Shown: one piece after another, positions 18,665 to 28,238 of the stretch
How positions within the stretch are numbered: position 1 is the stretch's first letter
Layout of the letters: every line of letters starts with the position of its first letter
Source of the DNA: Methanomicrobiaceae archaeon
GTDB taxonomy: Archaea > Halobacteriota > Methanomicrobia > Methanomicrobiales > Methanomicrobiaceae
Assembly (NCBI GenBank): GCA_016928355.1
Contig: JAFGKW010000017.1
Span: 1-38,273, forward strand
Reading direction: 5' to 3'
Length of the DNA: 38,273 nucleotides
Program-made: the position numbers and the translations under genes
Notes under the pieces: generated by a model
Told to the model about the DNA's origin: nothing
Databases searched by the model: none
The model's input: only the letters and a program-made list of their open reading frames with translations

Positions 18665-19642
18665 ATGAATATTATGAAAGATCTCTTCATCTCGGATATA
18701 AAACCAAACACCAGTGTAAATTCCATCTTCATCGTGGAGGCACCCTCCCTGAGAAACGGGGGAAGGCACGGGAAATATATCAACTGTACCCTTTCAGACA
18801 GGACTGGTAAAATATCATGCAGAATCTGGGGACGAAATTCAGGCGGAGCTGAAGAGATCGAGAGAATTTTTAACGGTTTAAACTCGAATGTGGGATCAGT
18901 ATTCCATGTTTTTGGTGAATCTGAGACCTACAATAATGAACTCCTTGTGAGGATTACCGACGGCGTAGACAGCCTTACAGAACCATTAAATGAAGAATCG
19001 GTATCCCCGGAGAATTTTGAATATACGCCTTTTGACATAGGAAAGATAAGGGCCGGGATAACATCATGTATCCTGAAGATCGAAGATCCCTCCATCCGAG
19101 ATTTTGTCGGATCGATAATAGGAGATGCCGACGGTTTCTTCGAAAAGCCCGCCGCAAGGAAAAAACATCACGCATTCAGGGGAGGACTGGCACTCCATAC
19201 ACTCGAAGTCGCCGGAATTGCACTTACAAATCGGGACAGAATTGAGAGCATTTCTTTTGACAGGGACATTTTAATTGCAGGTGCTGTTCTCCACGATATA
19301 GGCAAATGCAGGTCATTTGACAGAAAAGGATTCGGGTTTTCCGCAAATGCCTCATATTCGCTTCTCGGACACATCACTCCCGGAGTGCAGATGGTCGAAA
19401 GGCACAGAGATAAACTCGAAAACGGCGTCTTTGAACAGATACTCCACATCATCCAGTCGCATCACGGGCAGTATGGTGAAATTAAACCCCAGACGATCGA
19501 GGCATGGGCTGTGCATTTCGCCGACAACATGAGTGCCACACTTCACGAAGTCAGTGAAGATATTGAAAGGATCGGCTTTGGGGAGTCCGGCTGGGGCGAT
19601 AAGAGCGGCGGTCCGGTCTTCAGGCCAGAATCAAGAAAATAA
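18665..19642 (+). CDS. OB-fold plus HD-domain protein, YhaM-like 3'-5' exoribonuclease
   Basis: This 325-residue protein has an N-terminal OB-fold (about 5-105; GKYINCTLSDRTGKISCRIW) and a C-terminal HD phosphohydrolase domain. Metal ligands are His178 (GLALHTLEV), His210-Asp211 (AVLHDIGK), then IQSHHGQYG and an Asp in HFADNMSA. This architecture matches bacterial YhaM/CBF1 3'-5' exoribonucleases. ATG at 18665 directly follows the upstream TGA; a second ATG is at 18674. Nuclease function is inferred from architecture; some HD proteins act on nucleotides instead. Confidence 0.85.
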   Translation: MNIMKDLFISDIKPNTSVNSIFIVEAPSLRNGGRHGKYINCTLSDRTGKISCRIWGRNSGGAEEIERIFNGLNSNVGSVFHVFGESETYNNELLVRITDGVDSLTEPLNEESVSPENFEYTPFDIGKIRAGITSCILKIEDPSIRDFVGSIIGDADGFFEKPAARKKHHAFRGGLALHTLEVAGIALTNRDRIESISFDRDILIAGAVLHDIGKCRSFDRKGFGFSANASYSLLGHITPGVQMVERHRDKLENGVFEQILHIIQSHHGQYGEIKPQTIEAWAVHFADNMSATLHEVSEDIERIGFGESGWGDKSGGPVFRPESRK

Positions 19643-19658
19643 AATCCCAAATACGGAT

Positions 19659-19680
19659 AACTTCATTTTTTTTCGAAGTT
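19659..19680 (+). terminator. T-rich hairpin after the YhaM-like gene
   Basis: AACTTC and GAAGTT (perfect 6-base arms) enclose a loop with eight T residues, 17 bases after the stop at 19642. T runs terminate archaeal transcription, so this is a plausible end for the plus-strand unit. Confidence 0.45.
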
Positions 19681-19732
19681 AAAGCCAGATACTTAACCTT
19701 TTGAATTAAATAAAGAATCTGGTGAATCGGAT

Positions 19733-21733
19733 ATGAAGGAAGGAACCGGTTATAGAATAATTATTGCGTTGATCATAGCAGGAGCTGTTGCCGTCTGTAT
19801 AATGGCAGCATACACACTAACTGGAGACAGTCAGGAAATACCTCCCGAGGATTACCTGCTCCAGATAACATCAGAAGATGAGCTCAGGCAATTCCTGAAG
19901 GAAAATCAGAATACCGGCCAATATGCGGACTATGGATCTGTATTCATCGCAGAAAGAGGTCTGTCAACCGCAACTGCAGAAGATTCGGCTTTTCAGCCGA
20001 CGTCAAAAGGGTCATACGACATGCCGGTTCCGACATCTTTACAGGGGAGCGACGGGTATGCCGACTCATACTCTACAACAAATATCCAGGTAATAGATGT
20101 CGATGAAGCAGATTTTGTCAAAAATGACGGCAAATATATCTATATCGTCAGCGGAGGCAGTCTAATCATCACCGAAGCATACCCGCCGGAAGATGCCGCC
20201 ATCATCTCAGAGACCAAAATTGGAGGAGATACAAAGGAGATTTTTATTAACGGGGACAAACTGGTGGTTTTTTACAACAGCCAAAAAGAAGTCTGGGTAA
20301 AACCTGAAAACAGCGCAGCACCAATTCCGGTTACCAATGAGGTCGCAGCTGCAGTAATTTATGATATCTCCGACCCTGAAAATCCACAGCCTGAGAGAAC
20401 TATTGAGGTCCCGGGTTATTACCAGAATTCCAGGATGATCGGTGACTATGTCTATTTCATCTCAAGAAACCCTCTTTATGGCACTTATGATGACGTAATG
20501 ATGCCATATGTCGCAGAGGACGGAACCGAGATTATCAGCCCGGACGTCTGGTGCCCGAAGATCCCGCAGGGCAGTTATGTGATGTATACAATTACATCAT
20601 TTAATGTGGATGACAGAGGGAAGACGGGCTCCGAGTCATTCCTCCTTGGATATGACAATACACTTTTTGTATCCACAGAAAATGTTTATCTGGCATACCA
20701 GAAGGATTCGGGGTATTACAGGGGGCCTGTTTTTATTGATGACGCTATGGAGGAAAGAGATCTTTCATATCAAACAGGACAGAAGACTGTTATCCACCGC
20801 TTTTCAATCGATGATGAAAAGGTCAGATATGCTGCAACCGGAGAGGTTCCCGGAAGGCTTCTCAACCAGTACTCGATGGACGAATATGAAGAGAACCTGA
20901 GGGTTGCGACGACGGTCGATTTCTGGATGTCGGCAGATGGCAGAAGCTACAACAATGTATATGTCCTCGACAGGGATATGAACATCAGGGGTGAACTGGA
21001 GAATCTTGCCCCGGACGAGAGCATATACTCAGCAAGGTTCATGGGGGACCTCCTCTACCTTGTTACATACAAGAGAGTTGATCCGTTCTTTGTAATCGAT
21101 CTTTCAAACCCTGACCAGCCGGGCATTCTCGGAAAGCTTAAGATCCCGGGATACTCCGACTACCTACACCCGCTCGATGAGAAGCATATAATCGGAATAG
21201 GCAAAGCCACATATGAAAATGAGTGGGGGGGAGTATCAGAGGGAGGTGTAAAGATCGCCCTCTTTGATGTTACCGATCTGAATGACCCGGTCTGCATTGA
21301 TAAAGTAGAGATTGGCGATTCAGGATCCGATTCAGAGATATTAGACGACCACCGGGCTTTCCTGCTCGATAAAAGAACAAATACTCTTGTAATTCCAATA
21401 ACCGAGATTACAAAAAATCCTGTAGAAGGAAGCAGGTATGAAGACTCATACTCCAGGGGCGTATGGAATGGCGCATACGTCTATGGGATATCGCCCGAGT
21501 CGGGTTTTACCCTGAAGGGAAAGACCGTTCATTCCAAAGATTCTGAAACCGGATACTATTATCGGACATATGACCACGTTAAACGATCACTGTTCATGGA
21601 TGATATCCTCTATACAATATCCGATTCTAAAATAGTGGCAGCAAGACTTAACAACCCGGATGAAACAATATCCGAAGTGGAGCTTCCCGGATCACAGGAA
21701 TACCCTTACTATTACGGTGGAGTTGTATACTGA
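19733..21733 (+). CDS. Membrane-anchored secreted beta-propeller protein
   Basis: This 666-residue protein has one N-terminal membrane segment (about 9-29) acting as signal anchor. A linker follows, then a long domain of the secreted beta-propeller family (PF09826) opening with the hallmark TNIQVIDVDEADFVKNDGKY. Repeated blade motifs such as VYFISRN, LYLVTYK and VIDLSNPDQPG/VTDLNDPV (IYDISDPENPQ type) are spread through it. It should sit outside the cell, tethered to the membrane. Family function is unknown. The gene stands alone, after a T-rich hairpin and before the convergent-run membrane protein at 21805. Confidence 0.85.
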   Translation: MKEGTGYRIIIALIIAGAVAVCIMAAYTLTGDSQEIPPEDYLLQITSEDELRQFLKENQNTGQYADYGSVFIAERGLSTATAEDSAFQPTSKGSYDMPVPTSLQGSDGYADSYSTTNIQVIDVDEADFVKNDGKYIYIVSGGSLIITEAYPPEDAAIISETKIGGDTKEIFINGDKLVVFYNSQKEVWVKPENSAAPIPVTNEVAAAVIYDISDPENPQPERTIEVPGYYQNSRMIGDYVYFISRNPLYGTYDDVMMPYVAEDGTEIISPDVWCPKIPQGSYVMYTITSFNVDDRGKTGSESFLLGYDNTLFVSTENVYLAYQKDSGYYRGPVFIDDAMEERDLSYQTGQKTVIHRFSIDDEKVRYAATGEVPGRLLNQYSMDEYEENLRVATTVDFWMSADGRSYNNVYVLDRDMNIRGELENLAPDESIYSARFMGDLLYLVTYKRVDPFFVIDLSNPDQPGILGKLKIPGYSDYLHPLDEKHIIGIGKATYENEWGGVSEGGVKIALFDVTDLNDPVCIDKVEIGDSGSDSEILDDHRAFLLDKRTNTLVIPITEITKNPVEGSRYEDSYSRGVWNGAYVYGISPESGFTLKGKTVHSKDSETGYYYRTYDHVKRSLFMDDILYTISDSKIVAARLNNPDETISEVELPGSQEYPYYYGGVVY

Positions 21734-21804
21734 CAACCCTAATTTTTCAGATCTTCCGGTATTAATATGAAAGCTTTTTCTGTTCATTTACAGATGTCAT
21801 AATA

Positions 21805-22755
21805 ATGGCATCGGTATCCGATTTTATTGAACTTGCTCCTGATGAGATCATAGTCAAGGAGTACCGTTCATTCAGGATGAAAAAACCACAAAATGCAACA
21901 GTCAATATTGCCGCAACCAATATGCGCCTGATATTATACGGCCAGAGCAGCAGGGGGAGAAAATCAGGCAGGCCCACACTAACGCAGGAGATAAGAATCG
22001 AAGATATCAGGGGTGTTGAGATATATGAAAAGGAGAAACCCAGTCTCATGCTTGCAATCATCGGCCTATTTTTCCTGGCTTCGGGGGCTATTCTTGCAGC
22101 AAACCGCGCACCTTCTGTATACAGAGTTATAGAAGGCATCCTGGGCAACGGCTCATATGGAATCATAATCGCAGGAATTCTTGGAATTATTTTTCTTGCA
22201 TCAGCATTCATCATTCGGAACATGGAATTTGAGATCCTTGTCAAGGGCAACAGCAGCAACTTAAACACCGGTATGTTCTCAGAAAAGACGGTCTTTAAGG
22301 AAGGAATAGATTCACCCAGGATACTGCGCGAACTTGGATCGATTATTATCAAAATACAAAAGGAGAAAGAAAGACCCAGAGAAAAAGCTGTTTTAAAAGG
22401 CGATCAGGAATACAGACCTATCCAACCCATATCAAGGAAGGAGTTCAGTGTCGAAGACGTATCAGAGGAAGAGGAACAGAAATCTCCCTTTGAAGAAGAA
22501 TGTCATGAGGAATCAGAATCCGAAACGGTGGCAGAGACCGAAGAAGACCGGGAAACTGGTGTTCAGGAGGCTGAAGATGTAGAACATGAGGAAGATGAGC
22601 TCCATTCAGAACATGATGAAGACACAAAAGAAGAGTATCCTGATCTGGAGGACTATGACAGAGGAAGGGAGAAGATCAATGTTGACGATATCCTCGAAAC
22701 AATGCAGATGATAGAGAACCCCACAAGCAAAAAAAAGGATGATTTCCTCTTTTAA
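21805..22755 (+). CDS. Two-TM membrane protein with long acidic tail (unknown)
   Basis: This 316-residue protein is not one I recognise. Residues 1-75 look like a small beta-rich domain (NIAATNMRLILYG, then EIRIEDIRGVEIYE), reminiscent of PH-like domains split around membrane segments. Two membrane spans follow (about 82-99 and 118-138), and a second beta element (FEILVKGNSSN) after them. The last third (about 213-300) is very acidic, dominated by Glu and Asp, and probably disordered. Both ends should face the cytoplasm. It ends 4 bases before the end of convergent hisD. Confidence 0.75.
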   Translation: MASVSDFIELAPDEIIVKEYRSFRMKKPQNATVNIAATNMRLILYGQSSRGRKSGRPTLTQEIRIEDIRGVEIYEKEKPSLMLAIIGLFFLASGAILAANRAPSVYRVIEGILGNGSYGIIIAGILGIIFLASAFIIRNMEFEILVKGNSSNLNTGMFSEKTVFKEGIDSPRILRELGSIIIKIQKEKERPREKAVLKGDQEYRPIQPISRKEFSVEDVSEEEEQKSPFEEECHEESESETVAETEEDRETGVQEAEDVEHEEDELHSEHDEDTKEEYPDLEDYDRGREKINVDDILETMQMIENPTSKKKDDFLF

Positions 22756-22759
22756 TATT

Positions 22760-24007
22760 TCATTTTCTTCTTACTTTTACCGACTCTGAATGCGCAAATA
22801 GGCCCTCGGCCTCTGCAAGAGCCTCAACAATATCGCCTATCTCCTCCAGACCGTCCCTGTCGATTATCTGTACTGTCGACGTCTTGCAGAAATGGGATAC
22901 ATTCAGCCCCGAATAAACAGAGGCGTATCCTGCGGTCGGAAGAACGTGGTTTGTCCCGGATGCATAATCACCACACGCGACTGGAGTGTAAGGACCGACA
23001 AAGATCGAACCTGCGTTCTGAACTGCAGAGAGGACCGGGAGAGGATCAGAGACCTGAATTGAGAGATGTTCAGGGGCAATCCTGTCAGATATTGTAACCG
23101 CTTCCCTGATATCGGCCGCAGGAATATAACCGGAGTTCTTCAGGGATTTTTCTATTATGGCAGACCGGGGTGCACTCTTTAACATAGATTCAACTTCAGC
23201 CGAAACTTTCCCTACGAGGGCCTCGCTTTCGGTAATAAGAACGCAGGCGGAATTTGGATCATGCTCTGCCTGTGCAAGTATATCTGCTGCAATGAAGGCA
23301 GGATTCGCACTTTCATCGGCAATTATGCAGATCTCGGAAGGTCCGGCAGGGAAGTCAATCTCCGCGTATTCGCGCAGGAGCATCTTTGCAGCGGTCACAT
23401 AGATATTTCCGGGACCCACGATCTTCTGGACAGGCTCTATTGATTCGGTGCCGATGGCCATTGCTGCAATTGCCTGGGCACCCCCGGCCCTGAATATCTC
23501 CGATACACCTGCAATATCAAGTGCTGCAATTGTCATGGAATTTGCAGGAGGCGGGGTGCAGGCGCATATCGACTCAACTCCTGCAACCCTTGCAGGTATT
23601 ACAGTCATAAGAGCTGTGGAAGGGTATGAAGCACGGCCGCCCGGGATATAACACCCTGCCCTCTTCAGCGGAGTTGTCTTAATCCCGAGCGTGACACCGG
23701 GATGCATCTGCCGAAGCCAGAGGTCATCCTTCTTCTGGTACTCATGAAATTCGGAGATCCTGGCCTCGGCCTCGATGATATATTCGATTATCCTGGGATC
23801 GACTTCCTCGTAGGCCTCCTCTCTCTCATCCTCAGTAACCAGAAGTGAATCAAGGTCACAGTTGTCAAATTTTTTTGCATATTCAAAAAGAGCCTTATCA
23901 CCATCGGCTTTGACATTTCCGATTATTTCATTGACCGCAGGGTAGACCTCTCCAAGCGACGCCCTCCTCTCGGGCATCCATCTGTCCGCATCGAGTCTTT
24001 TTAACAT
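22760..24007 (-). CDS. hisD: Histidinol dehydrogenase
   Basis: This 415-residue enzyme oxidises histidinol to histidine in two NAD-dependent steps, the last of the pathway. The catalytic pair Glu313-His314 is in RIAPEHLSIQV, zinc ligands come from QAEHDPNS (about 247-254) and GDYASGTNH (346-354), and VGPGNIYVTAAK (197-208) is the signature segment. Length is at the usual value for short archaeal HisD. ATG at 24007 lies 181 bases from the divergent small membrane protein gene. It appears monocistronic in this window. Confidence 0.95.
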   Translation of the reverse strand: MLKRLDADRWMPERRASLGEVYPAVNEIIGNVKADGDKALFEYAKKFDNCDLDSLLVTEDEREEAYEEVDPRIIEYIIEAEARISEFHEYQKKDDLWLRQMHPGVTLGIKTTPLKRAGCYIPGGRASYPSTALMTVIPARVAGVESICACTPPPANSMTIAALDIAGVSEIFRAGGAQAIAAMAIGTESIEPVQKIVGPGNIYVTAAKMLLREYAEIDFPAGPSEICIIADESANPAFIAADILAQAEHDPNSACVLITESEALVGKVSAEVESMLKSAPRSAIIEKSLKNSGYIPAADIREAVTISDRIAPEHLSIQVSDPLPVLSAVQNAGSIFVGPYTPVACGDYASGTNHVLPTAGYASVYSGLNVSHFCKTSTVQIIDRDGLEEIGDIVEALAEAEGLFAHSESVKVRRK

Positions 24008-24143
24008 ATTCTCCCATCTTTATTTTGTCCTGTGTAAAGAATTATTTTTGCACAAACCTGCCCTCTCAATTATTAAAGTCAGTTAATTCAGGACAGGGGA
24101 CACAGGGTCATAAGGCGCTGGAAATACCTCCCGCAAATAAGAC

Positions 24144-24151
24144 TATATACT
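24144..24151 (+). promoter_or_regulatory. Candidate TATA box for the small membrane protein pair
   Basis: TATATACT lies about 40 bases before the ATG at 24189. An archaeal start about 25 bases downstream would leave a short leader of 15-20 bases. Confidence 0.4.
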
Positions 24152-24188
24152 TTATAACAATTGAATGCGCATCATCAAATGATAAGAA

Positions 24189-24365
24189 ATGGTTGATGTG
24201 ATGGAAGGGCTTGGAATAGTCATAATATTCTTTGCTTGCGGGATCGCTATCGGGTATTTTATAATGAAATCCTATTACGGAAAGCGGTTTTATATTGCAG
24301 CGGAAAAATGCAGGGACGATGATTCATTCGAACCGATTATTGATGAAATGAGCGATATTTCCTAA
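24189..24365 (+). CDS. 58-residue single-span membrane protein (unknown)
   Basis: This short gene reads MVDVMEGLGIVIIFFACGIA then a positively charged stop-transfer region (YYGKRF) and an acidic cytoplasmic tail ending DEMSDIS. One membrane span covers about residues 7-26. A second ATG at 24201 is possible; neither has a strong ribosome site. It is 16 bases from the next gene and shares its layout: N-terminal span, a Tyr/His-x-Lys-Arg turn, a cysteine, then a Pro-Ile-rich acidic helix. The two look like diverged tandem copies. The function is not known. Confidence 0.65.
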   Translation: MVDVMEGLGIVIIFFACGIAIGYFIMKSYYGKRFYIAAEKCRDDDSFEPIIDEMSDIS

Positions 24366-24381
24366 AGGAGGTTTGTAAATT

Positions 24382-24573
24382 ATGGAAGATACTATCGGAC
24401 TGCTGATGCTTGGAATAGTGACATTATGTTTTGGATTTTTATCAGGATTTCAGATGGCACATATTCACTATAACAAGAGGCTTGTTAGACTTGTGAAGAG
24501 GTGCATCCATTCTGGAACAATTGCACCAATACTGGTCGAGCTTGAGAACAACCATTCAAAAAACCTTAAATAA
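24382..24573 (+). CDS. 63-residue single-span membrane protein, paralogue of its neighbour
   Basis: This small protein has a membrane span at about residues 5-26, then HYNKRLVRLVKRC and a tail IAPILVELENNHSKN. A strong AAAGGAGG ribosome site at 24364-24371, overlapping the stop of the preceding gene, supports real translation. Alignment with the neighbour pairs HYNKR with YYGKR, the following Cys residues, and APILVELE with EPIIDEM. I know no family. A T8 run follows 14 bases after the stop. Confidence 0.68.
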   Translation: MEDTIGLLMLGIVTLCFGFLSGFQMAHIHYNKRLVRLVKRCIHSGTIAPILVELENNHSKNLK

Positions 24574-24586
24574 AGTAATTCCACTA

Positions 24587-24594
24587 TTTTTTTT
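24587..24594 (+). terminator. T8 run after the small membrane protein pair
   Basis: Eight consecutive T residues start 14 bases after the stop at 24573 and before the next plus-strand gene at 24621. This is a plausible archaeal oligo-T terminator; no hairpin is needed or clear. Confidence 0.4.
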
Positions 24595-24620
24595 ACTTTC
24601 ACATCAATACCTGATCAGGA

Positions 24621-25394
24621 ATGAAGGTTACAGTTCTGGCAAGCGGAAGCAAGGGCAACTGTACATATATCGAGGGTGATTCAGGCGCACTGCTCATCGA
24701 TGCAGGGCTCAGTGCAAAAGAACTCCTGAGACGTGTGGAAGAAGCAGGGGGGACACGGGAACTAATAAAAGGTATTGTTCTAACGCACGAACACTCGGAC
24801 CACATGAAGGGTGTGGATGTCCTGGCGAGAAAACTTAACATCCCGGTCTATGCTACCCACGGAACATTATGGCAGTTTGAGGAAAAACGGAGAACAGACA
24901 GATCCGTTACACTCAAACCGTGCAGAAAAGAGGAGGCATTTAAAATAGGGGAGTTCGGAATCACGGCCTTCTCAACATACCATGACGCCTGCGACCCGTG
25001 CGGATTTTTGATCAGTGAAAACGGGAGCAAAGTTGCATACTGTACTGATACCGGGAAGATCAGCGAAAAAATGACAGAATACCTGAAAAAAGCGGACCAC
25101 CTGATACTTGAAAGCAACCACTGTCCCGATATGCTTGAAAACGGACCATACCCTGTATTTTTAAAGGAAAGGATAAGAGACCGGAATCGAGGCCATCTAT
25201 CAAATAATGCTGCATCGGAATGCCTGAGAACACTTAAAAACGAGATTGCCAGCGTTCTTCTCGCCCACCTTAGTGAAGAGAACAATACCCCAAAAAAAGC
25301 CCTCGACAATGCCTCAGGAGTACTGTGCAGTGGCTGCAGCGTCTCTGTAGGAATCGCACTCCAGCATGAGATCTCTCCGACCAACACGATATAA
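24621..25394 (+). CDS. MBL-fold metallo-hydrolase, WalJ/YycJ-like
   Basis: This 257-residue protein is a metallo-beta-lactamase-fold hydrolase. The metal motif THEHSDH (55-61) supplies His56, His58, Asp60 and His61; YCTDTG supplies the bridging Asp, and ESNHC and the C-terminal LLAHLSEEN supply further ligands typical of the YycJ/WalJ group. ASGSKGNCTYIE at the N-terminus is the family hallmark. WalJ proteins are thought to be exonucleases that link DNA replication or repair with the cell; here it lies 12 bases upstream of the DNA ligase gene, which supports a DNA-related role. Confidence 0.88.
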   Translation: MKVTVLASGSKGNCTYIEGDSGALLIDAGLSAKELLRRVEEAGGTRELIKGIVLTHEHSDHMKGVDVLARKLNIPVYATHGTLWQFEEKRRTDRSVTLKPCRKEEAFKIGEFGITAFSTYHDACDPCGFLISENGSKVAYCTDTGKISEKMTEYLKKADHLILESNHCPDMLENGPYPVFLKERIRDRNRGHLSNNAASECLRTLKNEIASVLLAHLSEENNTPKKALDNASGVLCSGCSVSVGIALQHEISPTNTI

Positions 25395-25406
25395 AGAGAC
25401 CCGATT

Positions 25407-27053
25407 ATGCAGTTTAGTGAATTTTCTAAAATATGCGAACAACTGGAAAAGATCTCAGGAAGACTTGACACAATAGATATGATTGCATCCGTTCTTCCTT
25501 CACTGGACGACGATGAGCTTCCGATATTTGTCAGGTTCCTGATGGGCAGAATTTTTCCTGACTGGAGCCAGGAGAAGATTGGAATCGGACCGAACCTTGT
25601 CTTTGAATCCGTTGCATATGTGGCAGGAAACAATAAAAGCAAAGTTGTAAAGGATATCAACAGGGAGGGCGATGCAGGAACTGCTGTGGAAAATATCCTT
25701 TCCAAAAAGGAGCAGACTTCATTTTTTACTGAAAATCCGGACCTAATCGAAGTTTATTCGGATTTTAAGTACCTGGCATCAATTGAAGGAAACCGCTCGC
25801 AGAAGGAAAAACTGAAGGTTGTAAGAAAGCTCTTCGCAAATGCCGGACCCCTGGATGGCAAATACCTCTCAAGACTTATCCTCGGAGAGCTCAGGATAGG
25901 AATAGGAGAGGGCAACATCCGTGATGCAATTGCAAAGGCCTTCGATGTCCCTGCTGAATCCGTAGAACATGCGTACCAGGCTGCAAATGATCTCGGGGAG
26001 ATAGCCGCGATCGCCAAAAAGGGTGAAGAAGAACTTGCGAAGATCCGGATTGAACTCTTCAGGCCTGTAAAGATGATGCTTGCCAAACAGGGCACTATTG
26101 CCGATATGATCGAAGAACAGGGGGCAATTGCAGCAGAATACAAATACGACGGGACAAGGTTTCAGTTCCACAAATCAGGAGATTTGTGCAGGATCTATTC
26201 CAGAAAACTTGAAGAAGTTACGGCTGCAATTCCAGATATAGTCGAGGTACTCCTGAAATCAACGGAGCATGATATAATACTCGACGGGGAGGTTATTGCA
26301 GTAGATGACGAGGGAAGACCATTGCCATTCCAGAATGTCCTCAGGCGTTTCAGGAGAAAACATGATGTCGCATCCCATATGGAGAACGTCAGACTCGTTC
26401 CGAATCTCTTCGACATCCTTTATCTCGATGGTGAGACCCTTATAGAGAAAACCTTTGAAGAGAGGAGAGTTCTTCTTGAAAGAAATGTCATGTCCTTTGT
26501 CGCCCCCCAGATAGTCTCTGATGACATTAAGTTCATCGAGGCATTCTACAGGGAGTCTCTTGATGCAGGTCACGAGGGCATTATGATCAAATCCCTCAAA
26601 TCCGCATATACGCCCGGACAGAGGGTTCGCCAGTGGATAAAGATCAAACCTTCAGTAGATACTATTGATCTGGCCGTTGTCGGTGCGGAATGGGGTGAAG
26701 GTAAACGTGCCCACCTGTTCGGATCGTTCATTCTTGCATGCCAGGACGAATCGGAAAGACTGCTTAAAATATCAAAAGTCGCAACAGGTTTTTCGGATGA
26801 GGCTCTTGCCGGGATATATGATATCATGAAGGACAAGGTAATCTCCGAATCCGGCAAGGTAGTTCGTTTTGAACCTGAAATTGTTTTTGAGATTGGATAT
26901 GCGGAGATCCAGAAGAGTACAAATTATGAGGCAGGATATGCACTACGTTTCCCCAGGTTCATCCGGTTCAGGGACGACAAGGGAATCGAAGAGATTGAGA
27001 CCATATCATCCATCGGGGAACGCTTCAGGGCACAGTCAGAAAAAGTCAGATAA
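25407..27053 (+). CDS. lig: ATP-dependent DNA ligase
   Basis: This 548-residue ligase has the archaeal three-domain layout: N-terminal DNA-binding domain (about 1-220), adenylation domain with the AMP-accepting Lys246 in AEYKYDGTR, then an OB domain. Other motifs include LDGEVIA (about 291-297), EGIMIKS (III/IV region) and QWIKIKP (motif V). It seals nicks during replication and repair. The gene probably forms a unit with the WalJ-like gene before it. Its last 18 bases overlap the 3' end of convergent nreA. Confidence 0.96.
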   Translation: MQFSEFSKICEQLEKISGRLDTIDMIASVLPSLDDDELPIFVRFLMGRIFPDWSQEKIGIGPNLVFESVAYVAGNNKSKVVKDINREGDAGTAVENILSKKEQTSFFTENPDLIEVYSDFKYLASIEGNRSQKEKLKVVRKLFANAGPLDGKYLSRLILGELRIGIGEGNIRDAIAKAFDVPAESVEHAYQAANDLGEIAAIAKKGEEELAKIRIELFRPVKMMLAKQGTIADMIEEQGAIAAEYKYDGTRFQFHKSGDLCRIYSRKLEEVTAAIPDIVEVLLKSTEHDIILDGEVIAVDDEGRPLPFQNVLRRFRRKHDVASHMENVRLVPNLFDILYLDGETLIEKTFEERRVLLERNVMSFVAPQIVSDDIKFIEAFYRESLDAGHEGIMIKSLKSAYTPGQRVRQWIKIKPSVDTIDLAVVGAEWGEGKRAHLFGSFILACQDESERLLKISKVATGFSDEALAGIYDIMKDKVISESGKVVRFEPEIVFEIGYAEIQKSTNYEAGYALRFPRFIRFRDDKGIEEIETISSIGERFRAQSEKVR

Positions 27054-28208
27054 TTTTTTCTGGGTCTTCATATCTAAAAGAAGCCTGCTGTATTCTTTCC
27101 ATTTTTCAGAACCGAGGAGTTCCGTAACCTCCCTTTCAACAGCAGTGTTATCTTCAAAACTTATCGGGCTTGAATCCATAGCTTTCCTGGAGGCCTCTCT
27201 AATAACCCATGTCCCGAGCGGCGCCCAGTAATCCTGTGACACCTGCCTAACGACAAGTACTGATGCGGACCTGCGGATACTCCTGAGATACTCGAGGACT
27301 GCAAGGCGGGCAGAATAATATGCACCGGATATCGGTGAATAGTTAGCCTTTCTCTTCTCACCCTCAGAGTCCGCAATTATTGTATCCTCCATACCGCCGC
27401 CCCACATGCTTCCCTTATTCCAGATCTCAATCATCTCAAATCTGAATTCACCGGGAAACAGAATACATATGATCCTGTTCGCATGGAGGAATGCTGTCAG
27501 CATTGTGATCCCTGTGACCTGTGGATTTTTTATAACCTCTTTTTTCAGGGCATTTGATATTGTATCGTCAACAGCAGTAATACCCCATCTTGTGGGCACT
27601 ATATGCCTATTTACTCCAAGCTGCCCCGACGTTAAGAGCTGTGTTATATAGTGATGATCAATGCCGGATTTGTATAGTTCGATTACTGCATTGTTTGCCT
27701 TGAGATCAGTATCAGATGTGATTTTATCGACAACAACAGGCACAGAGGCATTATCAATAACATCCAGCTTCTCAATATACCCTGATAATCCAACAGGTGC
27801 TAAAATGCCGTCAAACCTCAGATCAAACGAGACAGGTTTTACAAATGCAACTTCCACATCCAGGGGAGTCTTTGAAAGAGCAATCTCCTGCAGATGAGAA
27901 TCAGGTAAAGGCTGTTTCCCTGTAAATTGCGAGTTGCCCCTGATAGTGCCTGCGCGGATGTCAACGATATCATCGATGGAATAATTTTTTCTGACCCAGT
28001 GTTCGGGATTGTCGGACTCGCCCACCATGAGCGGTCCGCCGGAAACAGAGGGGTAATTCCTGCTACCGATGAAAACAGACGGGGACTGCCCCATATATTC
28101 CTTTGAAACCTTTGTTTTAAGCCCAGCATAGAACCTTTTTGTGATAGGGCATTCGGCAAGACCGCAAAATCTCCGGCCCTTACATTCTATGCAAAGATTA
28201 GCTTTCAT
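27036..28208 (-). CDS. nreA: DNA repair protein NreA
   Basis: This 390-residue protein belongs to the archaeal Nre family, which interacts with PCNA and helps resist DNA damage. The N-terminus has a zinc-finger-like set, Cys6, Cys9, Cys15 and Cys20 ([15 protein letters not shown]). The body holds the family segments [40 protein letters not shown] and LGTWVIREA. The protein ends in QKKLSDFF, a textbook PCNA-interacting (PIP) motif. Its last codons lie antisense to the end of the ligase gene, another PCNA-associated enzyme. GGTAGAAG precedes the ATG at 28208. Confidence 0.93.
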   Translation of the reverse strand: MKANLCIECKGRRFCGLAECPITKRFYAGLKTKVSKEYMGQSPSVFIGSRNYPSVSGGPLMVGESDNPEHWVRKNYSIDDIVDIRAGTIRGNSQFTGKQPLPDSHLQEIALSKTPLDVEVAFVKPVSFDLRFDGILAPVGLSGYIEKLDVIDNASVPVVVDKITSDTDLKANNAVIELYKSGIDHHYITQLLTSGQLGVNRHIVPTRWGITAVDDTISNALKKEVIKNPQVTGITMLTAFLHANRIICILFPGEFRFEMIEIWNKGSMWGGGMEDTIIADSEGEKRKANYSPISGAYYSARLAVLEYLRSIRRSASVLVVRQVSQDYWAPLGTWVIREASRKAMDSSPISFEDNTAVEREVTELLGSEKWKEYSRLLLDMKTQKKLSDFF

Positions 28209-28238
28209 CTTCTACCATGAGACCAGAATTATAAAAAA

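Noticed and set aside
18208-18783. Minus-strand frame of 191 codons across two plus-strand genes
   Set aside because: It spans the junction of the glycosyltransferase and YhaM-like genes, both with conserved motifs, and shows no motif itself.
21762-22352. Minus-strand frame of 196 codons opposite the membrane protein
   Set aside because: The opposite strand encodes a coherent two-span protein; this frame is rich in Ile, Ser and Arg without a domain.
24179-24196. Five-codon frame just before the small membrane protein gene
   Set aside because: A tiny upstream frame this close to the predicted transcript start is expected by chance in AT-rich DNA.
24848-25705. Minus-strand open frame of 285 codons
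   Set aside because: It lies antisense to the WalJ-like gene and the start of DNA ligase, both with clear motifs; its Ser/Leu-rich translation is typical of a shadow frame.
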